Below, piece by piece: positions 1 to 6,975 of a stretch of 64,000 nt of DNA. The position numbers were made by a program, and so were the translations under genes. Each line of letters opens with the position of its first letter. Position 1 is the first letter of the stretch. Below the pieces are notes generated by a model. It did not search any database and was not told where the DNA came from. It saw only the letters and a list, made by a program, of their open reading frames with translations. The DNA comes from Eshraghiella sp964405265 (GTDB lineage Bacteria > Bacillota > Clostridia > Lachnospirales > Lachnospiraceae): NCBI GenBank assembly GCA_964405265.1, contig CAYONC010000002.1:62001-126000 (forward strand), given 5' to 3'.

Positions 1-433
1 CTATTTTCCCGGCAGCCGGTATGCATAATACCGTTCCCCCTGCCAGCATCCACATTTCAAAGCCGCAGCTGTTAAAAAAATACCCGACAATGGTGTAATA
101 ATACAATATATGCATTATTCCGCCCAGTATCACCGTCACAAGGTATATTACCCCAATACTTTTCATACGGTTTTTCAGTCCTTTTCGCCCTTCTGCAATA
201 AGGCTCATGAGGTATGGTACCGTCATGCAGGATACCGTCTTCATGATTCCGCCGTTAAGCTTCAGGGCAACTGTTATGCATACCCATACGGCTCCGAACG
301 CTGACGCACCGATTTTCCGTGCCGTTTTATGTTCCGTTCCGTATCTTAATATTTTCGCCGTAATATGCAGTATGCAGAAATCCATAAAAAAGTTTACAAA
401 GAACAACGTGTCCAGGTAGATTACGTGATACAT
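1..433 (-). CDS. spoIIGA: Sigma-E processing peptidase SpoIIGA-type membrane protein (3' part cut by window edge)
   Basis: The reading frame opens at an ATG at 433 behind an AGGAGG site and runs off the left edge after 144 codons without a stop. It begins MYHVIYLDTLFFVNFFMDF and continues with hydrophobic helices separated by short basic loops. SpoIIGA is the membrane protease that activates pro-sigma-E in the mother cell. Its N-terminal half is a multi-helix membrane domain that typically opens with a xVYxDxLFxxNFxMD motif, which fits here. The catalytic aspartate domain would lie beyond the edge and cannot be checked. Two Spo0A boxes upstream support the call. In relatives sigE and sigG follow, which would also be outside the window. 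Confidence 0.75.
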   Translation of the reverse strand, partial: MYHVIYLDTLFFVNFFMDFCILHITAKILRYGTEHKTARKIGASAFGAVWVCITVALKLNGGIMKTVSCMTVPYLMSLIAEGRKGLKNRMKSIGVIYLVTVILGGIMHILYYYTIVGYFFNSCGFEMWMLAGGTVLCIPAAGKI

Positions 434-461
434 ATCCTTCCTCCTGTCATAACACCTGCTC

Positions 462-495
462 ATTATATATAACATTCAGGGAAAAGGCTGTCGAA
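462..495 (-). promoter_or_regulatory. Promoter of the spoIIGA-type gene with a Spo0A box at the -35 position
   Basis: A perfect -10 (TATAAT on the minus strand) lies at 462-467. There is no good -35 at 17 bases. Instead a perfect 0A box (TGTCGAA on plus, TTCGACA on minus) lies at 489-495, and within it TCGACA sits 21 bases from the -10. In Bacillus subtilis the Spo0A-activated spoIIG promoter likewise has over-long -35/-10 spacing with a 0A box over the -35. The sequence match is seen; activation by Spo0A is inferred. Confidence 0.6.
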
Positions 496-550
496 AAAGG
501 GCAGCCGTATTACCGAATTTTCTGACAGCATATCCCATATTAATAATCTT

Positions 551-557
551 TTCGACA
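551..557 (-). promoter_or_regulatory. Second Spo0A box (TGTCGAA)
   Basis: A second perfect TGTCGAA, on the minus strand, lies 55 bases upstream of the first box and in the opposite orientation. Two exact 7-mers in a 200-base gap ahead of a spoIIGA-type gene are unlikely by chance and suggest two-site control by phosphorylated Spo0A. Confidence 0.5.
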
Positions 558-584
558 CAACGGCTTTTTCAAATAAAACCAAAA

Positions 585-619
585 AAACAGTGCATCACTC
601 ATCCGTGATACACTGTTTT
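585..619 (-). terminator. Rho-independent terminator after yajC
   Basis: Fifteen bases after the yajC stop the minus strand forms a stem of about 14 pairs (AAACAGTGTATCAC with GTGATGCACTGTTT, loop GGATGA, one wobble or mismatch), followed directly by a T run. It ends the aroC-tgt-yajC transcript. Confidence 0.85.
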
Positions 620-633
620 ATAACATTCTTTCT

Positions 634-936
634 TTATGCTTCTGCCTTTTCAATCTGGACAATCGCTGACTTCTGCATTGGTATTCTGCAGTTCTTGTTG
701 CTTCCGAATTCCACAATGACCGAGTCATCCGTAATGTCAATTACCACTCCGTAGAAACCGCTGCTTGTAAGAACGCTGTCACCCTTTTCCATTGAATCGA
801 GCATTTCCTGCTGCTGCTTCTGCTGTTTCTTCTGTGGTCTGATTGCTACAAAGTACATTATCAGCACGAAAATCGCAATATATGCAACTATCATTATTAT
901 GCTTGCACCTGAGCCTGAACCTGATGCTAAAATCAT
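634..936 (-). CDS. yajC: Preprotein translocase subunit YajC
   Basis: A 100-residue protein with one N-terminal membrane helix (about residues 12-32), then the family signature RPQKKQQKQQQEM and a small beta domain containing DSVLTSSGFYGVV. YajC is an accessory membrane subunit of the Sec translocon, associated with SecDF. It starts with an ATG whose first bases overlap the tgt stop as ATGA and has a GGAGG site inside the tgt end, so the two are translationally coupled. The tgt-yajC pairing is common in bacteria. SecD/SecF are not in the window. Confidence 0.93.
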   Translation of the reverse strand: MILASGSGSGASIIMIVAYIAIFVLIMYFVAIRPQKKQQKQQQEMLDSMEKGDSVLTSSGFYGVVIDITDDSVIVEFGSNKNCRIPMQKSAIVQIEKAEA

Positions 937-2072
937 TTTGTTATGCCTCCTTGTAAACTTTCTAAAGTATGTTTCTTAAATTCGCTATATCTTCCTTCTT
1001 CAATAGCTTCTCTGATATCTTCCATAAGATGATTGTAAAAATACAGGTTATGAAGTACACAGAGTCTCATACCTAACATTTCTCCGGCTTTCAGCAGATG
1101 TCTTATATAAGCCCTGCTGTAGCTCCTGCATGCCGGGCATCCGCATCCCGGTTCAATCGGTAACGAATCCCTTTCGTATCGCGCATTGAACAGATTCAGC
1201 CTGCCATGCCCTGTATATACATGCCCGTGTCTTCCGTTCCTGGACGGATATACACAGTCAAAGAAATCAACACCGCGGTCCACTGCCTCAAGAATGTTGG
1301 CAGGTGTACCGACGCCCATAAGATATACAGGTCTGTTAACCGGAAGGTTGGGAACAACCGCATCGATTATCCTGTACATTTCTTCATGACTCTCCCCTAC
1401 CGCAAGTCCTCCTATGGCATATCCGTCAAGATTAAGTGCCGCAATTTCCCTGGCATGCCTTATACGGATGTCATCATATGTTCCGCCCTGATTGATACCG
1501 AACAGCAGCTGTTCCGGATTAACCGTACCAGGCAGTGAATTGAGCCTTGCCATTTCATCTTTACATCTTACAAGCCACCGGGTGGTTCTGTCAACTGATT
1601 TTTCAACATATTCCCTCGGAGACGGGTTTTCAATGCATTCATCAAATGCCATTGCTATCGTCGAGCCGAGATTGGACTGTATCTGCATACTTTCCTCAGG
1701 CCCCATAAAAATATGCCTGCCGTCGATGTGCGAATTGAAGTATACGCCTTCTTCTTTTATTTTTCTCAGTTTTGCAAGCGAAAACACCTGAAATCCGCCC
1801 GAATCGGTAAGAATCGGCCTGTCCCAGTTCATAAACTTATGAAGTCCGCCCATATCCTTAATGAGCCTGTCACCGGTTCTTACATGAAGATGATATGTGT
1901 TGGAGAGTTCAACCTGACAGCCTATCTCCCTTAAATCATCAGTCGATACCGCACCTTTTATGGCAGCAACGGTACCGACATTCATGAATACCGGTGTCTG
2001 TATCGTTCCGTGAACGGTTTTTACTTCTGCCCTCTTTGCTTTCCCGTCCATCTTTAAAATATTATATTTCAT
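933..2072 (-). CDS. tgt: tRNA-guanine transglycosylase (queuine tRNA-ribosyltransferase)
   Basis: Exchanges guanine-34 of GUN-anticodon tRNAs for the queuosine precursor preQ1. The protein has 379 residues, the family length. Visible motifs are the substrate-loop DSGGFQVFSL containing the catalytic Asp, GGLAVGE, the second catalytic Asp in DRGVDFFDCVYPSR, and the zinc site CGCPACRSYSRAYIRHL. The ATG overlaps the aroC stop as TAATG, and its own stop overlaps yajC. The queuosine genes queA and queCDE are not nearby. Confidence 0.96.
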   Translation of the reverse strand: MKYNILKMDGKAKRAEVKTVHGTIQTPVFMNVGTVAAIKGAVSTDDLREIGCQVELSNTYHLHVRTGDRLIKDMGGLHKFMNWDRPILTDSGGFQVFSLAKLRKIKEEGVYFNSHIDGRHIFMGPEESMQIQSNLGSTIAMAFDECIENPSPREYVEKSVDRTTRWLVRCKDEMARLNSLPGTVNPEQLLFGINQGGTYDDIRIRHAREIAALNLDGYAIGGLAVGESHEEMYRIIDAVVPNLPVNRPVYLMGVGTPANILEAVDRGVDFFDCVYPSRNGRHGHVYTGHGRLNLFNARYERDSLPIEPGCGCPACRSYSRAYIRHLLKAGEMLGMRLCVLHNLYFYNHLMEDIREAIEEGRYSEFKKHTLESLQGGITK

Positions 2073-3172
2073 TATATTCCATACACTTTCTTTAAATTAT
2101 CCATCCGCGATGACATATTGGCAAGGAGAAGATCCACCAATGTGCACGCCGTCATGGCTTCCACGACTACCACAGCCCTCGGTACAATCAGCGGGTCATG
2201 TCTTCCCTTTATGCTTATGCTTATATCTTCACCATTTCTGTTCACCGTATTCTGTACTGCTGCTATTGAAGGCGTCGGCTTAAATGCCGCTCTGAATATT
2301 ATGTCACTTCCGTCACTCATTCCTCCCAATATACCTCCGGAATGATTGGTTTTCTTAATAACTCTTCCGTCCTGCACGGTAAATTCATCATTATTAACGC
2401 TTCCGCGTGAAGCTGCCGCAGCAAATCCGTCTCCGATTTCCACTCCTTTTACGGCACCGACAGACATAACAGCTTTGGATATTGATGCATCAAGCTTGTC
2501 AAAAACGGTTTCACCGATACCTGCCGGCACACCGCTTACAACGCACTCTATGACACCGCCCAGTGAATCAGTGTCTCTTACGGCTTCATCCGCAAGCTTC
2601 CTTATATTCTCCGCAGCCGTCCTGTCCGGTACGGCAAACGGGTTGCGGTCCCTTTCCGCAATATCAAATCCGTCACGGGATATTTCTATGCCGCCTATGC
2701 TCTTTGAATATGCACATACATTAATTCCAAGCTCTTCAAGTATCCTTACGGCAACTGCTCCCGCCGCCACTCTTGCCGCCGTTTCACGTCCCGACGAACG
2801 GCCGCCTCCGCGGTAGTCCCTGAAGCCGTACTTGGCATCAAACGTATAATCGGCGTGTCCCGGTCTGTAATATTCTGCTATGTCGGAATAATCGGCAGAG
2901 TGATGGTCTTCATTATATATAACCATCGAAACAGGCGTTCCGGTCGTCTTCCCTTCAAATATTCCTGACATTATGTGTACCTTATCGCTCTCGCTCCGCT
3001 TTGTGGTATATTCGGATGTGCCGGGTTTCCTTCTGTCAAGATATTTCTGTATATCTTCTTCACATAACCGGAGTCCTGCCGGACATCCGTCCACGACTAC
3101 TCCGATGCCTGCACCATGGGATTCTCCCCATGTAGTTATTCTGAACTGATTTCCATATGATGAACCTGCCAT
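2072..3172 (-). CDS. aroC: Chorismate synthase
   Basis: Catalyses the last shikimate-pathway step, EPSP to chorismate, using reduced FMN. The 366-residue protein starts with SYGNQFRITTWGESHGAGIG and contains the central RGGGRSSGRETAARVAAGA motif and RHDPLIVPRAV near the C-terminus, all diagnostic of the family. It is first in a three-gene unit with tgt and yajC, behind its own promoter at 3212-3240. No other shikimate gene is in the window. Confidence 0.97.
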   Translation of the reverse strand: MAGSSYGNQFRITTWGESHGAGIGVVVDGCPAGLRLCEEDIQKYLDRRKPGTSEYTTKRSESDKVHIMSGIFEGKTTGTPVSMVIYNEDHHSADYSDIAEYYRPGHADYTFDAKYGFRDYRGGGRSSGRETAARVAAGAVAVRILEELGINVCAYSKSIGGIEISRDGFDIAERDRNPFAVPDRTAAENIRKLADEAVRDTDSLGGVIECVVSGVPAGIGETVFDKLDASISKAVMSVGAVKGVEIGDGFAAAASRGSVNNDEFTVQDGRVIKKTNHSGGILGGMSDGSDIIFRAAFKPTPSIAAVQNTVNRNGEDISISIKGRHDPLIVPRAVVVVEAMTACTLVDLLLANMSSRMDNLKKVYGI

Positions 3173-3211
3173 GGTACCGTTTTCATCCTTTCCGTTTACA
3201 AAATCCTCTTA

Positions 3212-3240
3212 ATTATATAAGACCATACCGCAAAACACAA
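3212..3240 (-). promoter_or_regulatory. Promoter of the aroC-tgt-yajC unit
   Basis: On the minus strand TTGTGT (3235-3240), a 17-base spacer and a perfect TATAAT (3212-3217). The expected start is about 35 bases before the aroC ATG. Confidence 0.6.
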
Positions 3241-3319
3241 GTTTTATTTGCGATTTTTTCAGACATGTAAAAAGGGCTTTAAAATCCCACTCCGGCATCC
3301 CGCCGTTTTATTATTTCAC

Positions 3320-3430
3320 AACACAAGAGGCTATGCAGCTGCATAGCCTCCCGGCAGTATCCGTCGCAACGGAAAATTCTCTTATCGGTTCCGCTTATGG
3401 GCAGGACCCACATGATGACTGTTCTTCTCT
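3320..3430 (-). ncRNA. Candidate small structured RNA, class not recognised
   Basis: The 294-base gap between the zinc-ribbon gene and aroC holds a TATAAT at 3437-3442 (weak -35 over the upstream stop codon) and, about 85 bases downstream of the expected start, a perfect 24-base palindrome ending in a T/G-rich tail. Between them small hairpins can be drawn: TGTGGG with CCCATA around loop TCCTG, CGGAA with TTCCG, and CCGT with ACGG around TGCG. No frame of useful length is present. It does not match the SRP, 6S or tmRNA motifs I know. It could also be an untranslated leader or the tail of the long upstream transcript. Confidence 0.35.
3327..3350 (-). terminator. Perfect 24-base palindrome, probable terminator
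   Basis: GAGGCTATGCAG followed immediately by its complement. As RNA this gives about a 10-pair stem with a 4-base AGCT loop, followed on the minus strand by TTGTGTTGTG, a weak U tract. It probably ends the candidate small RNA and any readthrough from the 33-kb gene run. A symmetrical protein-binding site cannot be excluded. Confidence 0.5.
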
Positions 3431-3436
3431 GTAATT

Positions 3437-3442
3437 ATTATA
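3437..3442 (-). promoter_or_regulatory. -10 box of the candidate small RNA
   Basis: A perfect minus-strand TATAAT. The -35 region (about 3460-3465, ATGAAA) is poor and overlaps the area just after the zinc-ribbon gene's stop. Confidence 0.4.
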
Positions 3443-3466
3443 CACAGAAACCGGAATGTTTTCATG

Positions 3467-3985
3467 TCAGTCCAACCTGCATCCGCATCCCGGACAGAAT
3501 AACGTGTCAGCCTCTTCTGCCTTCATACCGCAGTTGGGGCAGAATTTCTTAACCGGCTCCGCTGCCGCCTGCTGTTCACTGACTTCCTTCTGTTCTGCCT
3601 GTTCTCCGCATGCACCGCAGAATTTCTGGCCCGGATTAAGAACCGCACCGCATCTGCTGCATCTGTTGGCACCGTCTGCCGTAAAAGTATGAGGAAGCCT
3701 CTTACCGCATCCGGCACAGAATGACGCCTGAACATTATTATCCATTCCGCATCCGTCACATACCACGATACCGTTAAGGAATTTGATTCTTGCCTCAAGC
3801 TGCTTCATCTTATCCTCTGTTTCCTTCAGTGCATTGAAATGCTGAACATATTCGGGAGCCGGGCTGTCCTTGGTCTGTTCATAATACATCTTACCTATGA
3901 ACTTATGTATGTCATTGATTCTTGCTCCTGATTCCTGAATCTTCTTCTGTAATTCTGCTGCTTCATTACCTGCATTGTTTTTCAT
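3467..3985 (-). CDS. Zinc-ribbon protein with N-terminal coiled coil
   Basis: A 172-residue cytosolic protein. Residues 5-70 are charged and helical, likely coiled coil. Three zinc-ribbon modules then follow, each with two CxxC knuckles: CDGCG with CAGCG, CSRCG with CGACG, and CPNCG with CPGCG. Proteins of this layout are common in Clostridia and have no fixed function; the ribbons usually serve structure or protein contacts. It lies 54 bases after the TIGR04086 gene and is the last gene of the 33-kb run. Confidence 0.75.
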   Translation of the reverse strand: MKNNAGNEAAELQKKIQESGARINDIHKFIGKMYYEQTKDSPAPEYVQHFNALKETEDKMKQLEARIKFLNGIVVCDGCGMDNNVQASFCAGCGKRLPHTFTADGANRCSRCGAVLNPGQKFCGACGEQAEQKEVSEQQAAAEPVKKFCPNCGMKAEEADTLFCPGCGCRLD

Positions 3986-4039
3986 TTGAGTAACCTCCCG
4001 TTTTTTCTGTTCTAAGTATATATTTAATTTTTCAAGGCG

Positions 4040-4396
4040 TCAACTGATAATTCCGCCTATTATTCCGCCGGTCATGCATACGGCAAGTGACAGCATGTTC
4101 CTGCCGAAGCCTTCCTCAAAGCCCCTGTTTACGGCACATGACACAAGCAGCAGCACGGCAAAATACAATATTCCCGCCAGTGCTCCGTTAAGCACCCTCT
4201 TACATCCTTTTATTTTACCGTATATAAAGCCCCCGGCAATCGCAGATACACCGTATGTCAGTATGACGAACAGTCTTACCTGAAGCTCATCCAGCTGCAT
4301 TTTATACATTATGAATGCAGACAGCACAAGCAGAACCGCCGTGAAGGCATATGCCGCAATCAGTGTCTTCATTATGGGGAATATTCTTTTTTTCAT
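4040..4396 (-). CDS. TIGR04086 (YrzE-type) four-helix membrane protein
   Basis: A 118-residue protein with four predicted membrane helices (about 10-32, 42-62, 70-90, 97-117) and the pattern SAIAGGFIYGKIKGCKR ahead of helix three, which matches the TIGR04086 family. In Clostridia this family is often encoded near yajC and the SCIFF radical-SAM peptide genes. I looked for a SCIFF-like Cys-rich peptide and saw none. Function unknown. It starts with ATG 62 bases after the acyltransferase gene. Confidence 0.7.
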   Translation of the reverse strand: MKKRIFPIMKTLIAAYAFTAVLLVLSAFIMYKMQLDELQVRLFVILTYGVSAIAGGFIYGKIKGCKRVLNGALAGILYFAVLLLVSCAVNRGFEEGFGRNMLSLAVCMTGGIIGGIIS

Positions 4397-4458
4397 ATCA
4401 TCACGCCTCCGGTTAATATAATAACTAACCTATGCGGCGGCAATGCAAAAAAGAACGG

Positions 4459-5127
4459 TTATATATTTTTCGGCACAATCTCTCCCCGGTTTTTATATAT
4501 GCTTCCCGACGGAACATATCCTCTCACGGATGAGAGCGGATATATATTGGTTCCGCTTCCTATTATGCTTCCCGGATTAAGTACGGAACCGCAGCCTACT
4601 TCTACTAAGTCACCGAGTACTGCACCCATTTTTTTAAGTCCGGTCGGTATTTCATCCGTTCCGTTTTTTATTACCACCGGTGTCTTGTCAGATTTTACGT
4701 TGGACGTTATTGAACCTGCTCCCATGTGGGATTTATACCCCAGCACGGAATCTCCGACATAATTATAATGAGGCACCTGAACCCCGTTAAAGAGTACGAC
4801 GTTTTTCAGCTCCGTGGAATTTCCGACAACCGCACCTTCACCTACAATTGCATTTCCGCGTATAAATGCACAATGCCTTACTTCCGCATTTTCACATATT
4901 ATGCACGGTCCCGTAATGCTTGCCGAAGATGCTATCTTTGCCGTTTTCGCAATCCAGACATTATTATCCGAAGAATAATAGCGGTCTGACGGAAGTTTTT
5001 TTCCAAGCTCACATATGTAATCACCGATTAACGGGAGAACCTCCCACGGATATGTCCTGCCTTCAAACAGGCTTTTTGCGATTGTCTCGTCCGTATTAAA
5101 TAATTCAGATATTGTTAATTCTCTCAT
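4459..5127 (-). CDS. GlmU-like left-handed beta-helix acyltransferase domain protein
   Basis: A 222-residue protein. From about residue 55 it shows hexapeptide repeats of the left-handed beta-helix type (IAKTAKIASSASITG, VGEGAVVGNSTELKN, LGDLVEVGCGSVLNPGSIIG) and the segment LGYKSHMGAGSITSN, close to the acceptor-site region of GlmU-type acetyltransferases. It lacks the N-terminal uridylyltransferase domain of full GlmU. Standing 11 bases after glmS, it plausibly acts on an amino-sugar phosphate or nucleotide-sugar. Related proteins are annotated as UDP-N-acetylglucosamine pyrophosphorylase-like, but no nucleotidyltransferase motif is visible here. Confidence 0.75.
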   Translation of the reverse strand: MRELTISELFNTDETIAKSLFEGRTYPWEVLPLIGDYICELGKKLPSDRYYSSDNNVWIAKTAKIASSASITGPCIICENAEVRHCAFIRGNAIVGEGAVVGNSTELKNVVLFNGVQVPHYNYVGDSVLGYKSHMGAGSITSNVKSDKTPVVIKNGTDEIPTGLKKMGAVLGDLVEVGCGSVLNPGSIIGSGTNIYPLSSVRGYVPSGSIYKNRGEIVPKNI

Positions 5128-5138
5128 CTTATGCCTTC

Positions 5139-6959
5139 CTATTCCACTGTAACGGATTTTGCCAGATTTCTCGGCTTATCAACGTCATTGCCCCTTAATA
5201 CTGCCGTATAATAGGCTATGAGCTGCAGAGGGACAGATGCGACTATCGGCATAAGCTGTGAATCCATATCAGGTATTCTTATTATGCAGTCCGCAATTTT
5301 TCCGTCCACTACGGCACTTTCACTGCACATGAGAACCACTTTTGCCCCTCTTGCCTTACATTCCTGAATATTGCTGATTGTCTTTTCATACAGTTCTGTC
5401 TGGGTGGCTATTGCAACAACCGGCGTCCGGTCCGTGATAAGCGCTATCGGTCCGTGCTTAAGCTCTCCTGCCGCATATGCTTCTGAATGTATATAGGATA
5501 TTTCCTTAAGCTTTAACGCACCTTCCATGCTGAGGGCATAGTCAAGTCCTCTTCCGATGTAAAGCAGGCTTTCCGCATTCATTATTTTTGATGCCGCATA
5601 CTGACATTCATTCTTTACTTCAAGATATTTTTCCATTATATCAGGTACCTTAAGAAGCTCAGCCGTATATTTTCTGCACACCTGTTCACTTATGACTCCT
5701 TTTGCATATGCAAGCTTGTATGCAAAGAGATACATCATGGATATCTGCACCGTAAATGCCTTGGTGGATGCAACGGATATTTCAGGTCCGGCATGCGTAT
5801 ACATTACCATGTCCGCTTCCCTTGCTATTGATGAGCCTTTTACGTTAACGAGGGCAAGTGTCTTGGCACCGCAGGCTTTCGATATGTTCATTGCTTCCCT
5901 TGTATCTGCCGTTTCACCCGACTGCGAAATCAGTATCACAAGGTCCTCCTTATTGAGAATAGGGCTTCTGTACCGGAATTCAGATGCCATGTCAACGATA
6001 ACCGGAGTCCTTGCCATTTTTTCTATCACATACTTGCCGACCATTCCGGCATACATTGCCGTTCCACAGGCAACCACATATATGCTTCTGTATTTTGAAA
6101 GCACCTCATCATCCAGTCCGCATTCGGAAAAATCCGGCATTCCGTCCTTAATTCTCGGAGTAAGCGTTGTTTTAATCACCTGTGGCTGTTCATGAATTTC
6201 TTTGAGCATAAAATGCTCATATCCGCCCTTCTGGGCAGCATCCGCATCCCAGTCCGCAGTCTGGACGGTCTTGTTAATGCGTTCCATGTGAAGGTCGTAT
6301 ATTTTTACCTCGCCGGATGTTATTTCCGCAATCTCATTCTGTTCAACAAGATAATAATTTCTTGTGTAATTTAATATCGCCGTCATGTCGGAGGCGATAA
6401 AATTCTCACCTTCTCCGAGTCCTATGATTAACGGGCTGTCTTTTCTGACTGCAAAAATTCTGTCCGGAAAGTCCCGGAACAGTATTCCCAGCGCATACGA
6501 GCCTTCTATTTCGGATATCACCCTGGATATTGTTTCATGCGGATTACCGTCGTAATAATAGTCAAGGAGCTTGGCAACGGTTTCCGTATCCGTCTGGCTC
6601 TCAAATCCGTATCCCTGCTCGGTAAGAAATGCTTTTATTTTCGCATAGTTTTCAATAATGCCGTTATGCACTATTGATATCCTTTTATTTCCATGGGGAT
6701 GTGAATTGATGTCTGACGGTTCTCCGTGCGTTGCCCATCTTGTATGACCTATCCCGCAGCTTCCTTCCGGCTTTCCTTCCTGTTCAATTTTTTTAACAAG
6801 GTTGGCAAGCTTGCCCTGACACTTTTCCACTTTTATCCTGCCGTTTTCAAATACGGCTATTCCTGCCGAGTCATAGCCCCGGTATTCAAGCTTGGAAAGT
6901 GTGTCCAGCAAAACATCCGAACAGCCTGTCTTTCCCACATATCCGACAATTCCACACAT
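5139..6959 (-). CDS. glmS: Glutamine-fructose-6-phosphate aminotransferase (isomerizing)
   Basis: Makes glucosamine-6-phosphate from fructose-6-phosphate and glutamine, the first step to UDP-GlcNAc. I place the start at 6959, giving MCGIVGYVG, because Cys2 must become the N-terminal nucleophile; an upstream in-frame start at 7010 would bury it. An AGGAGG lies 8 bases ahead. The 606-residue protein has the class-II glutaminase (GHTRWATHG, HNGIIENY) and two SIS sugar-isomerase domains (SQSGETADT, then GRGLDYALSMEGALKLKE), ending in AKSVTVE as in the family. No glmS ribozyme can precede it, because topB ends 16 bases upstream. Confidence 0.97.
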   Translation of the reverse strand: MCGIVGYVGKTGCSDVLLDTLSKLEYRGYDSAGIAVFENGRIKVEKCQGKLANLVKKIEQEGKPEGSCGIGHTRWATHGEPSDINSHPHGNKRISIVHNGIIENYAKIKAFLTEQGYGFESQTDTETVAKLLDYYYDGNPHETISRVISEIEGSYALGILFRDFPDRIFAVRKDSPLIIGLGEGENFIASDMTAILNYTRNYYLVEQNEIAEITSGEVKIYDLHMERINKTVQTADWDADAAQKGGYEHFMLKEIHEQPQVIKTTLTPRIKDGMPDFSECGLDDEVLSKYRSIYVVACGTAMYAGMVGKYVIEKMARTPVIVDMASEFRYRSPILNKEDLVILISQSGETADTREAMNISKACGAKTLALVNVKGSSIAREADMVMYTHAGPEISVASTKAFTVQISMMYLFAYKLAYAKGVISEQVCRKYTAELLKVPDIMEKYLEVKNECQYAASKIMNAESLLYIGRGLDYALSMEGALKLKEISYIHSEAYAAGELKHGPIALITDRTPVVAIATQTELYEKTISNIQECKARGAKVVLMCSESAVVDGKIADCIIRIPDMDSQLMPIVASVPLQLIAYYTAVLRGNDVDKPRNLAKSVTVE

Positions 6960-6975
6960 ATCTGCGTCCTCCTGA

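Noticed and set aside
3986..4458. SCIFF peptide gene next to the TIGR04086 protein
   Set aside because: The gaps of 54 and 62 bases contain no Cys-rich open frame and no radical-SAM maturase is near.
6960..6975. glmS ribozyme
   Set aside because: Only 16 bases separate topB and glmS; no room for the fold of about 150 bases.
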